From: Gnetum montanum
Taxonomy: Eukaryota; Streptophyta; Gnetopsida; Gnetales; Gnetaceae
Assembly (NCBI GenBank): GCA_015680685.1
Contig: MNCI01009519.1
Span: forward strand, 1,729-34,653
Length of the DNA: 32,925 bases
Direction: 5' to 3'
Part shown: positions 1 through 10,061 of the stretch, piece after piece
How positions within the stretch are numbered: position 1 is the stretch's first letter
How the letters are laid out: the number at the start of each line of letters is the position of its first letter
Position numbers and translations under genes: made by a program
The notes under the pieces: generated by a model
Databases searched by the model: none
The model's input: the letters and a program-made list of their open reading frames with translations, nothing else
Told to the model about the DNA's origin: nothing

Positions 1-843
1 TTTTAAGATATAACGACATCATATCAATGATGTCATTGATACAATGTCATCACTCATGCTATTTCATATTGATATGATGTCTTAAGATGTGTGCATCCAT
101 ATAAATATGACACTTGAGTGCACAATACAATAACTTTTCAATTACACCTTCAGGTAGACTCTTGTAGTTTGTTTCTATAAACATAGAGATAGAATTAAAT
201 GCCCACAATGTGATGTTTGGTTATTGAATGAGTTGTACTTGGATACAATTCATGATGAAAATAAATATCAAGATTTATCTTCATCATTACAACATTCTTT
301 AGTTTCCTATTTATGCAGTTAACATAATTTTTACTATTTTTGTAGTTTAACACTTTACTTTTTGAAGTACTTTACTTTTCTTGTTTATTAGTAAGTATTA
401 TGAATACAAATAGTTTTTGGCATTAAGTGTAACTATCTGGTAATCTAGTAGTGGCACTACTTGGTTCCCCTAGTAGTAATTCCACTTGGTAATCCTAGTG
501 ATAGCTACACAAGTCTAAGACATGAATAGAAAATCAAGAACAAATTGTCATCTCTCTAGGATAGAATAGATTTAAATTCCCATTGTTACTTAGACTTAGG
601 AATTAATATTCATTTTCACCATGTCTACAATTAGGAGCACTAATGGCCAAAACAACAATAGTAATCATATGCCTCACTGAGAGCTAAGCCATACACTAGA
701 AGTTCACTAGCTTAAGGTGGAAAGATAGTGAACATGACCTTAAAATTAATTACTAGCATAATAACATTGTCCATCTGCAAATTATGATTTGGTCACAGCA
801 CTTGTGACTTGTATGGTAGAGTGTTGGGATACTTCACCACTCA
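1..843 (+). mobile_element. Old, diverged LTR related to the LTRs at 15634 and 31767
   Basis: The segment matches the other two LTRs in layout and in patches of sequence. A TATA box (TATAAATA, 100-107) is followed 160 bp later by AATAAA (260-265); the other LTRs have 178 bp between these signals. The stretch at about 430-525 (alternating 'CTAGTAG' and 'CTTGGT' blocks, then 'TCTAAGACATG') aligns with 16085-16150. The end ('TTCACCACTCAT', about 832-843) matches the LTR end 'CTCACCACTCATCA'. A near-palindrome lies at 22-41, where the others carry a GAGGCC palindrome. The left end cannot be fixed because the window starts here. No clear primer site follows, so it may be a solo LTR or a damaged 5' LTR. 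Confidence 0.55.
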
Positions 844-1981
844 TTAGGGGTCCACCTTAAATTTGAGCTTTTGCATGAGTTGATCTCCCACTCATCTAGC
901 ATAGTTCCACTTTCTAATTGTGATCATTGGGTTCAGTGGGACTTGGATGAATGTTTTGGGAAAAATAGGGTTTTGAAGATGCATGCATAAGTTTGGGAGT
1001 GTTTTCCAAACTATAATTTTTTCATCACTCCTAAGCTTCAAAACATAGCACCAAAGTTCAAATTCTATTCTAGCCTCCACCACATCTATTCCTAGCATAG
1101 TATAGCCTTTCTACCCCAAGGAGTAGGCATAGTTGCTGATGGAGGCTTCAAAAGTATGAAGGTTTTGCCATTTTCTATGCTACTTGTTCAAGATGTCAAA
1201 GAGGAGGGTTGAAACCAAAAAGAATATAGCCCTAGAGAAGGTTGACATTAATGCACAAGGCCTCTCCCACCTCTCATGGCCATTGGTTGGTGAAGACTCT
1301 ACTACCACAACTCCCAGGTACACAAATCCTAACCATTCATGTAAAATTGCATTACAAGGAATTTTTGGTTGTGTGGGATTTTGTGTTGGTTATAATCAAA
1401 TTTTGTATAATTTCTACATTATATTTAGGTTGTGTTTATTGGTTTTTGATGTTACTTGGATTTTGGGGTTGCTCTACGTTGTGTTATAAATTTTGTTTTA
1501 ATCAATTCTATGTGTTTCCTACCCATTTTTCTCCAAAAAGAAACATCACTTTTGTAATTTTTTTTATGTGAAAATGGTTAGGATTTTTTAATTTTTATTT
1601 CACGCGGTTGTAGTACTATGTTTAAAGGTCAAACTAGTTTTTAAACAACTAAATTCTAACCTATAGTTGATTTTCTACAAATTTTTCCATAAGCTAGTGT
1701 GTAGTGGGTTTTAGTTTTTGTTCATTTTTCATGTTCATGTGGTATTTTGTTTCCTACCAAAAAGGATAGAAATTTTTTGGTTTTTATTTTTTGTTTAACG
1801 ATTCCAAAGGCTATGAAATTGCTATAGTTAATTCTAGGCAAATTTTTTCATGAACTCGTGCAAAGTAGGATTTTGGCTTTCATAGTTTTGTTCATGTTAG
1901 TTTTGAATTTTTCTCTACAAAAATGTTAAATAGCCAAAATATGCACACAAAAACAACCATTAATAACCATTAAAACCCCAG
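844..1981. other. Region without a supported gene
   Basis: This is AT-rich DNA after the LTR. A short open stretch at 1193-1317 begins ATG-TCA-AAG-AGG-AGG, is basic at its start, and ends at a good donor-like CAG/GTACAC. It could be a first exon of the pseudogene that follows, but its phase does not join the next exon at 1982, so I do not link them. From 1318 to 1980 the sequence is T-rich and intron-like, ending in CCCCAG. Confidence 0.3.
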
Positions 1982-2701
1982 ATACCAACATGATGTTGGA
2001 GCATGACTTCCTATGGTTTAGGTTAAGGAAAAAAGAGTTTCTAGTCTTTTTTCTATGAAATTTCAGTGAGATGCTCTTGTCACACTTAGCATCTTGCACA
2101 ACAGCCATCATTGTTGAAAGCCTATTGCCCAAGTAATCCAACTTAATCATCAAATTCCTTGAAGATGATGTTAAAACACATGTACAGGGTGAAGTGCTAG
2201 ATGGTACATATGCAAGAGGCACTCTTAAGTTATCCATGATTTGGAAAATGCCTGAGTTCAACTTGTATAATGACTACTAGTTGGTCATTGTGCCGACATG
2301 CTGTTTCAGAATCCTCCCGATGCTGTCTATCACATGGAAGGGTAAGCATGGCTTTAATTTTTCCTTTTTTCTTATTTTAATTATTATTTTTATTAGGCCA
2401 CTTTAATATGATAGTTTTCTTTACTTGAATTATTATGTTTGCAAGTATACGATGGATGACAAAGGGTTCATCAAAAGTGATCAACTCCTTCCCTTGGCTC
2501 AAACAACATTGGAGGTCTTCATCAAAAGCTCCATAGTGAGGCTTGCAGTGGTAAAGCAAATCAAAAGTGACTTGGGTAGGTACACCACATGTTACTTCAT
2601 GGCATACCAAAGGTGTGTAGCTAATGGAACCACACATGCTTGGTGGGACAAATCAAATCTTGCATGCATATCAGTTGAGGCCCCTTCTTCTAGCAAGAAA
2701 A

Positions 2702-2890
2702 GTAAGAATTAATTTTTTTGCTGTTATTTTTATTTAAATTTCAATTTTTTCATGGTTGCATGGTTATAGGTCTTTTAGGCTTTAAGTTTCTAAAAGGTTT
2801 TATTTGCTTTGATTGGTTATACTTGGTTTTAAATAGTTATGCTCATTATATTTTGGCTTTACATAATAGGCTTATGCCTAATCTAATTAG
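2702..2890 (+). other. Phase-1 intron of the multi-exon pseudogene
   Basis: The donor is AAAA/GTAAGA and the acceptor CTAATTAG/CC. The upstream exon leaves one base (A) after AAG-AAA and the downstream exon supplies CC, then continues TCT-CGT-TGT in the frame that stays open apart from TAG/TAA stops to about 3380. The interior is T-rich. Confidence 0.55.
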
Positions 2891-3960
2891 CCTCTCGTTG
2901 TTTGAAAGTGGCTACCACCTCCTCCACCATCACATTGGTCATTTTAGGATGCTTTGAGAAAAATCTTATCCTCAAGTATGATGAGGTGGATTTGGCATAG
3001 CAATGGTTGGCTAGTAGGGCACCCAAACATATCTAAGCAAACATCACTAATGCAAGTTTGCTTTATCTCTTCATGGACTCTAGACCAACCATTCTTACCC
3101 TTGCGATGGTAATCATTGACTCTTTTGACAAAGGAGTGAAGAAGTTCATCATCCAGGTTCATGATGTGCTTGTCACCCTGGCCATTAACGAGTCCATCTT
3201 TAGTAATCACTTTGGCATTCATCATCAGAACCTAAATATTGTCACTAAAGCAGTTAAAGAGGTGGATTTATAAGAGGAGTTGGAAGAGTGGCTGGATACT
3301 TATCAGGGCCACAAGGATTGTCTCTTAACTAGTTCAATGTTGAAGAGGCTAGACAAGCATATCTCTTCTTCTGCTCCTAGGAATTCCCTAAGGTGTTGTC
3401 ATAGGAAAAGATCATTCGTGTTGGGTAGGCATGGACCATGAGGAAGGTCCTTTCAAAGTATTCTTAATTTAATTAGGCTAGTCATTTGACTTTTGGGCTA
3501 CATGGGGAGATCTTGAAACTCTATGACAACCTCACAATGAAATTCCACATGCACTACACATTTTTTGTAGCATATTTGAGATGGTTCTTGGAGTTCAAAA
3601 TGGTGTGGAAGGATGGAAAATGGATAAGCCAAGATCCATCCCAACTCTTCAAACCATGGGTGAAACATGTCTATCCAACCATGTAAGCTCAAAATCAAAT
3701 AGAGGACATTAGGAAGTCACTATCTGTTACCACTAAGGAACTTAGTGATAGGTATTATGCTTCCCATAATAGCATGGGTGTTGAGGCCTAGGTTAAGTGT
3801 GGAAACATTAAAAAGGCCAAGACATCATGGGTAGAAGTTCAAGGTGTAGCTAGAGCCAAAATGAAGAGGCCCATGGTTGAGGAAGTAGCCCCAAAGATTA
3901 AGCAACCCTTTAAGAGGAGATTCGTTGCTAGACTCAACTAAGCATGCGATGTGGTTACAA

Positions 3961-4088
3961 GTATGTTTTACTTATTTTTATTTTTTATTTGTTTTACATT
4001 TTTATGTTTTATGTTATAATACTAAATCATTAATTTTTAAGCAAGATATGCAAAGTTATATTATGTTTTTCTCTCATTGTTCTTGTAG
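3961..4088 (+). other. Phase-1 intron of the multi-exon pseudogene
   Basis: The donor is TTACAA/GTATGT and the acceptor TTCTTGTAG/GC. One base (A) is left upstream and two (GC) are supplied downstream, giving a serine codon and then AAG-CAA-TAA-GAG-TTT in the frame read through 4274. A T-rich tract precedes the acceptor. Confidence 0.65.
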
Positions 4089-4274
4089 GCAAGCAATAAG
4101 AGTTTGTGGAACAAGCAATAATAGTGGAGGCAGAGTAAAAATGTCTAGAGGAGGAGCTACTACAATTCCATGAGGATGAGGGATTATTTAATGTTCCATT
4201 GGATGACTTTGACATCCTATTTGGCCCCTCATAGCTAGGTGAACCCCCTATCATCATCCCAAATGATGCTTCAG

Positions 4275-4365
4275 GTATGTAAGTCTTTTGTTTCATATGT
4301 TTAAGATTTGTTGTTTTAGTTTAAGATTGGTCTTAATCATTTGTTGATTTTTATGCTTGCCATAG
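4275..4365 (+). other. Phase-1 intron of the multi-exon pseudogene
   Basis: The donor is GCTTCAG/GTATGT, a close match to the plant consensus, and the acceptor TTGCCATAG/TT. The upstream G plus TT restores a Val codon followed by GTT-AAG-CCT-CAA-CCC. The upstream exon is acidic ('EEELLQFHEDEGLF'). Confidence 0.65.
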
Positions 4366-6016
4366 TTGTTAAGCCTCAACCCACTACCTCAACCTCCACA
4401 TTTTGCATGAAGCCATGGGTGAACACTTTTGATAAGAGGGAATTCATGCGAGGGATGGCTAAGGACATGATTAATCAACTACAACAAGTTGCTCCTAAAG
4501 TTAGTAAGAACTTAGCTTATCTTGCACTTTTAGTATTTTTTGTTTTATAGTTGTATTATTTTAGTTATTTAGTTATCTATTATTTCTTTGTTATTTTTTC
4601 CCTTATTGTTTTTGCATATCTCTTTTTGTATTGCTTTTAATGCCTAAGCTTAGATGGGATCCTACGTGTCCTATTAAGATTGATGCCTTTTCCAACTTAC
4701 CATTGGATGTAGAGAATGTTCCATGAAAGTTGTATGAAAGTACCACTAAATTTGCATTTTCATATTCTAAAAATTTGTGGGAAACCTAACATTCTTATGA
4801 GTTCCTATGGGAACAAGTTATAGCATTGGAAGGAGAAAACAAAAAGCTAGTTGAGGTGAACAAAGATCTTAAAGATTGCAAAGAATTTGTGGAGGCCCAA
4901 CTAGCCAACCAGAGTCCCTTGTAAACTAAAAATATCAAATCGATGTGATACTTAATGTCATCCATGGTAATGTTTCCCTTGCTAGGGAGGTTGCTGAGTA
5001 GAAACTTCATATGGACTTGTTGGTATGTAAGGCCAAGGAGTGAAGAGACCATTATGCCTAGGTTCTTAAGTGGAACCAAGTACAAAAAGACCATAAAAAG
5101 AAATATAAGGCTAAATTTGAAGCCTATATTAAGCGGTTAAAGGAGGATTTCATTGAATGGAACAAGTTGGAGCTATTCATGAACGTGATTCAAGCAAAGG
5201 AAGTCTTCAAACTATTTGAAGGCTCTCTAACCATGGTTGATTCCCATCTCCTCAAGTGTCTACTACATCTAGAAAGGTGACTACTGCTACATTTTCATGT
5301 GAGCCATCTACATGGACTAAGATCAACAAAAGAAACATCTTAATAGGTATCAATCTTAGGAAGGTTGACTAGGCTCACATGATCGAGGAACAAATCCTTC
5401 CTCATTTAGAGGTTGGCCTTTGGAACCTCCTGCTAGAAGATCTTTTACCCAATCCTTCCCAGGTTTGCTTATTTTATTTCTTTAAGCATATTTCATTTTA
5501 GTTTCATGTAATTTATAGTTTGTAATTTACTTTCATTCTTTGTTGATTATTGGTTGAACTTATGTTTTGTTGTGGTATATGTACTAGGTGATACTGGTAG
5601 CCCCAATGGTGAATATAGAAGTGCTCCTCAACCCCCTCCAATAGCCCATTAGCACCATTCATTTGGTCATTTCCTTTGGTTATCTCTACAATTTTGTTGA
5701 TCATGTCATTGATGTTATCATGTTGTTTGTGAGTAGTGTTAGCCTATTATTTGGTTGATATATGGTTTATTGTTTAAACTTTCATGGTTACTATGTGACC
5801 TTGGTTACAAACATTTGGACTATTATTATTTTTGAAATTTTAATTTGACTTATATGTTCTAGTATTTAATGTTTCTTATATGTTGTATGTTTTACATTTT
5901 TGTTCATGTCATGGGCTATGTTGGTTAACTTATGCAATTGTGATTGGTTATAAAAAGGTAAAATCAGCTATATGTTGATGACTAGGGATGTAAAGTAGGT
6001 CATAAGCTATGATAAA

Positions 6017-6122
6017 TGTTTTTTCTAGTTTTAGTCCATGGTAGGTCCTATGTTTTTCCAGTTTTAGGCCATGGTGGGCCCTACAATGTTTTGCTAGCTT
6101 TACTTCATGGTGGACTGTGCAA
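6017..6122 (+). repeat. Three tandem copies of a ~36-bp unit
   Basis: The units are 6017-6050, 6051-6086 and 6087-6122. Each begins TGTTTT, has a central CCATGGT or TCATGGT core and ends near 'CCTA' or 'GCAA'. They are diverged from one another, so the array is old. The third copy runs straight into an A tract. Confidence 0.7.
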
Positions 6123-6125
6123 TGT

Positions 6126-6143
6126 AAAAAAAAAAAAAAAAAA
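6126..6143 (+). repeat. A18 homopolymer at the end of the tandem array
   Basis: Eighteen uninterrupted A residues follow the third repeat unit and precede GCTTTTT. It may be a poly(A) tail of a retroposed sequence whose 3' end is the repeat array, or a simple microsatellite. No ORF upstream belongs clearly to a LINE. Confidence 0.6.
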
Positions 6144-6779
6144 GCTTTTTATCAATTTTATGTTTTAAAAAAATTTTATGAGTTTTTGGGGTTTTAAATT
6201 TTTTGTGTTATTTTTCATATTTTATGTTCTAAAGTAAAAATTAATAAAAGGTAAATTGTAAATGAAAATTAATCTTAGGTTATGCATAAAGTATGATTAA
6301 ATAATGTAAAACAAAGAAATGTAAAATGTTGCATGAAAAAAATGCTTTAACTAGGCTAAGAAGGTTATAGAAAAAATAGGCTACATAGTTATAGATGCAA
6401 GGGTGAGCAAATTGGGGAAGATACATTAATTGTGCAAATTTTTTCTAATCTTTGAAAGATTATGAAAGTTATATGGCCTACTTTGTATAATTAAATATTT
6501 CTCATTTCCTTCATTAACTATGATGAAGGGGAGCTCTTCCCATGTTACATTCATGGGTCCATCATTGTTGGTTTCAGCCTCTCATGCTCTATTAGGCTTC
6601 TTTCCTTTGTGGTTAATAGTAGGAGTTTCTTCCTGAAACTCTACTTCATATGCTTGTTTTATGTCAACATTGTTGATTGCCAAAGGAGTTGCACTATGGC
6701 TATGGATCATTATCTCACCTCCATTGTAAGGCAAGTAAATTTCTTGGTGGGTTGGTGAGGAAATAACTCATAATTGAGC

Positions 6780-7286
6780 TAGCCAAGGCCTCCCTAGGAT
6801 AAGGTTAAATTTTAGTATCTCTTCTACTACCAAGAAATTGACCATTGTGGGGAATTACTCCCCTAGCACAAAATCTAAAGAAATAGAGCCTTTTACAACC
6901 ACCTAAGATTCATTAAAGAATTTAAGATCATAAGTTGAAGTTTGTTGCATATGCTCATTTAGGCCTAAATGTTCTATGATGGTATAAGGTATTACATTCA
7001 TTGTGGATCCATCACCAACATGCACCTTATGCACTTTGTACTATCCTATCCTTATGGTTATAAAAATGGGAGCTTTGGTTGTCTCACCATCTTGGGGATT
7101 ATTCTTGACTTCATGATTGTGAAACACTAGTGTCGTTGATCTCATTTCTTCCTTTGGTAAAGATGTTACCATCACTACATATATGGGCTCTTCACTAGCG
7201 GGGGTGCCTACACTAACATTAATAGAGGTCAATAACTTCACTAATGCTTTGTAGTGGGTAGCAGAAGTCATCACACAATCATACAA
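6780..7286 (-). pseudogene. Retropepsin-like protease of the minus-strand gypsy element
   Basis: The frame contains the hydrophobic lead-in 'APIFITIRIG', the active-site region 'VHVGDGSTMNVIPY' (about 6985-7030), and the C-terminal signature 'FNLILGRPWLA' (about 6775-6810), which is typical of plant gypsy proteases. Relatives usually read V-D-G-G-S at the active site; here the order is V-G-D-G-S, as if GAT and GGT had each changed by one transition, so the catalytic Asp is displaced. Stops are TAG or TAA at a few positions. The enzyme would have matured the Gag-Pol polyprotein; this copy is dead. Confidence 0.7.
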
Positions 7287-8294
7287 GCTAAGGAAGGTGT
7301 TCTTTTGTTTTAACGATTGCTTGACCTATTCCATCACCATGAGGATGGCCTTGTCATTAGTTGTAGGATTCTCATTCTTAGTGTTCTTGACTTCCTTCAT
7401 GCCTCCTAGGATGTGAACTTCAAACTTTAATGATTATGTTTTCGCTTCTTTTCCCTTTTGTTATGGCTTGGGGTTCTCTTGTGGTTGATAAGTTGAGGTA
7501 GCCTGAGCATTAGAGCTCATTAGAACGGATGAGATGGGAGTGGGCCTTAGCAGGTCTAGTTTCTTCCATGCCTTGACCTACTTATTGTCATTGTTCTTAG
7601 GCTTCAGTATGGGCTTCTTACATTGTTTGCTCCAGGATTTCTTGTTGTTGGTTGGTTGATTATGAAGAGGTTGTTGTGTTGGCCACTATGGAAGGATGTT
7701 GTTCATTTTCAAGAGTAGGTTTAGTTGTAGTGTGAGGGGTCAACCTAATCACAAAAGGGTTCTTAGAAGATGTAGGTGATGGAACTATCATAACAAAAGG
7801 GGACCTTGAACTAGTCAAAGTTGAAGAACCCCTATCATTGCGAAGAAGTACATGAATCATGAATGACTCTTACATAGATCTAGAGTTGTTGGTCACATTA
7901 AATGTCACGATAGTATACAAGCATGTTAACATTCAATGGATCCTTGTAGACTTTCATGGATTAATTTTGTGGCCTAAGTCGATTTGAGGTATCAAGGACC
8001 AATTCAATCCTTGTTTATCATCTTTTGTAGGTCATCCTTTAATACTAGGCAAAAGTCAGTATCATGACATAGTAGTTGATGATAATGGCAAAAAAAATCA
8101 AGCTTGAAGTAATTAGGCACTAGCATATCATCCTTAGTTATGAGAGTGGGATTTTTGTGTATCTCACATAGTCGATCATGCCTCTAATGAGAATTTCCCA
8201 TCATTTGTTTGTATTTTATTCTTCCACTCTTCAACAACTAATCAAGGAGTATCAATGGTTTTAGCAATAACCTAGTATATTTTAAATGATCTTT

Positions 8295-8895
8295 TCATTC
8301 AACGTTAGGCCTTGTAGTTGTTGATGTAGAGGTCCTAGATGTTGATGGTTGATTATTTATTATGGAGGCCTTGGATTGAATCATTTTAGTCCCCTGTGTG
8401 GTCTTGTTGTCTTTGGCCATAATGGCCACAACTATATTTTTTTTCCTTCTCGTATCCTTATTCTTTTGGGTGTGTTGGTTCTTGTATGCCACATAGGTAA
8501 GGTCATGGCTAGCCTTAACCATGTCCTCTATGTTCTTTATTTGGAAAATGGCTTGGCTAACTAACTGTAGGTCCAAATAGTATAGTTTTGACTTAATGAA
8601 GTCATTGATTACCCCTTTGAATGTAGCGAAAAGGTGAATCTCAGCTATCAATTATGGAGTCTTGTTAAGAATAGCATTCCATTATTGTATAAACTCCTAT
8701 ACTAGCTTAAGGAGTCCCTAATTGACCTTCATTAATTGGTCAAGAGTTGTATCAAGTTTCAAGTTGTACTTGAAATAGTTAATGAACTATAAAATTAAGT
8801 CCTCAAGTGACGATATGGATCCTCTTGGTAGCACATGGTACTAGTCCAAGGCTCTCCTAGTAAGGGACATGGGAAAAATCCACATTATCATATGT
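8295..8895 (-). pseudogene. Retrotransposon gag core (Retrotrans_gag-like), minus strand
   Basis: One minus-strand frame reads from about 8895 to 8295 with stops but no frameshift. It has the layout of plant gypsy gag cores: 'SLTRRALD*YHVLP' then 'GSISSLEDLI', 'FINYFKYN' and 'WNAILNKTP', followed by a Lys/Gln/Thr-rich tail ending 'QPSTSRTSTSTTTRP'. This is the matched pattern of an aromatic-rich assembly block followed by an 'F...F' helix and a 'W' position. Gag forms the virus-like particle in the cytoplasm. The stops lie where Trp or Gln would fit. Confidence 0.65.
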
Positions 8896-9752
8896 GGCTA
8901 GGCTTGTAGCAATATACACTTGGAATGAAAGGTTATAAGGTTAGCATTAGGGCCATCCTCCCTATTGTACATAGTAAATTAAGGTATGGGGATGCCTAGT
9001 GAAAAAGTTATTGGTGGGATAGTAGAACTAATTGGATCATCCTAGTAGAAATCCATTATCTTTACAGTCTGTGTTGTGGAGGCTTTGAGCTTCTATAACT
9101 CTTTCATCAAGTCTTGAATCATCTAAATGCTTGATTTAATATTTGGGGAATTCCTATGGGTTATGGTATTTATACAATTGGTTGAGGTGTTGATTGAGAG
9201 GCTTGAGGCCTCACAATGGATTGTCATACAGAAGGAAGAGACTAGGTTATAGTGGTCATGGGTGGGCTAAATAATGAAAAGAATTTTTGTGCCAACACTT
9301 GAGGCACAAAGGGGACAAATGGTATATGTTTCTTCTAGGTCACTTATGGTCCTACTATGGGGCCCACTAGTACAAATAAGGGTTGAGCAATGGTGAAAAA
9401 CATCAATGAGCGCTATGCAAAATGCAGCTACGTAGCAAATGACATAGAAAAGCAAAGGAAGGCCATTTAGGGCATAGACTATGCTTGATGAGCTACTATC
9501 ATGGATGTCAGCTTGAACATGGTTGGATATATAGGAGATGATGGCTGAGATGCCTATCCCATGAAAGAGATATGTCAGGTCGAAGTGTATGTGGTAGTTT
9601 GAGGGGTTGATTGTTGGAATAGGCTTCATATGAAATTTTCTAGTTTAGGCACTACCTTGAATTCATCATGCTATTCATGCTAGTCCTTTGAACTAAGATT
9701 TTTACTCCATTCGTCCATCTCAATTAATTGAGAAATTATACATTCCTAAGTG

Positions 9753-10061
9753 TCAGTAATGACATCTTGTCATAGGGGGTATATACTCTTTTTCATTACT
9801 ATGAATTAACTTGTGCTCACACTTAGCTTCAGCCTCTACATGTCGAATGAGTAATCCAGATTGGATCTTAGCATAGATGTAATTGTAATGTTCTTCATTG
9901 AGCACAAAAAAATCTGGACTTTGCCTTCTTTGCCTAAGCGATTGTCTATGCTCAGCTATGGTATGGTTTCTTGGATCATAGATCCTCACCCCATCCTGAT
10001 CGGATGCCATGTTTATCATGTCAATGGGTAAAACTATAGACTTACTAAAAGGCATTGTCAA
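9753..10061 (-). pseudogene. Putative N-terminal gag ORF of the minus-strand element
   Basis: This 102-codon open frame starts at an ATG at 10061 and reads 'MASDQDGVRIYDPRNH' near its beginning, then 'IAEHRQSLRQRRQSPDFF'. It is hydrophilic and rich in Arg, Gln and His. It lies upstream of, and on the same strand as, the gag core, so it is probably the gag N-terminus, though I recognise no domain. It is the longest undisturbed frame of this element. Between 9752 and 8900 the coding frame is hard to follow. Confidence 0.45.

Larger units (their letters stand above)
1982..5652 (+). pseudogene. Multi-exon pseudogene of unknown family with a C-terminal coiled-coil-like region
   Basis: I do not recognise the family. 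Coding-like blocks separated by T-rich introns run at about 1982-2341, 2415-2701, 2891-3960, 4089-4274, 4366-4499 and 4649-5275, with a possible Pro-rich end near 5588-5652. Three introns (2702-2890, 3961-4088, 4275-4365) are GT-AG and join the flanking frames in the same phase, which is hard to get by chance. Readable pieces include 'LEVFIKSSIVRLAVVK' (2.5 kb), 'LLYLFMDSRPTILTLAM' (3.06 kb), 'KMVWKDGKWISQDPSQLF' (3.6 kb) and the charged 'KKYKAKFEAYIKRLKEDF' (5.1 kb). Frameshifts lie near 2290, 3380 and 4950. In-frame stops are mostly TAG or TAA where Gln or Trp would fit. Because it has introns it is not a processed copy. It may be a host gene, a captured gene, or an accessory ORF of a transposon; the LTR lies 1.1 kb upstream on the same strand. 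Confidence 0.55.
5653..6529. other. Non-coding AT-rich spacer
   Basis: No coding frame, RNA gene or LTR could be recognised here apart from the tandem repeat and A-tract listed separately. The right part (6150-6500) is A/T-rich with no sign of the reverse transcriptase that should follow the protease of the minus-strand element to its right. Confidence 0.4.
6530..10061 (-). mobile_element. Truncated Ty3/gypsy element: gag and protease only
   Basis: Reading the minus strand from 10061 leftwards gives a gag N-terminal ORF, a gag core (8295-8895), a Ser/Thr/Pro-rich linker (7660-7860) and an aspartic protease (6780-7286). No RT, RNase H or integrase follows before 6.0 kb, so the element is broken just after the protease. 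It runs opposite to the LTR at 1-843 and to the elements on the right, so it is a separate insertion. No LTR pair or target duplication was found for it. The DNA upstream of its gag (10.1-12 kb) may hold its leader or LTR. Confidence 0.7.

Noticed and set aside
2944-3225. Minus-strand open frame of 93 codons with a Myb/SANT-like look (KGKNGW)
   Set aside because: The plus strand here is a convincing exon joined in phase to the exon before it, so the minus frame is its shadow.
9267-9629. Minus-strand open frame with long hydrophobic runs, a possible membrane protein
   Set aside because: It lies inside the minus-strand gag region between coding blocks, and the hydrophobicity is what an out-of-frame reading of T-rich codons gives.
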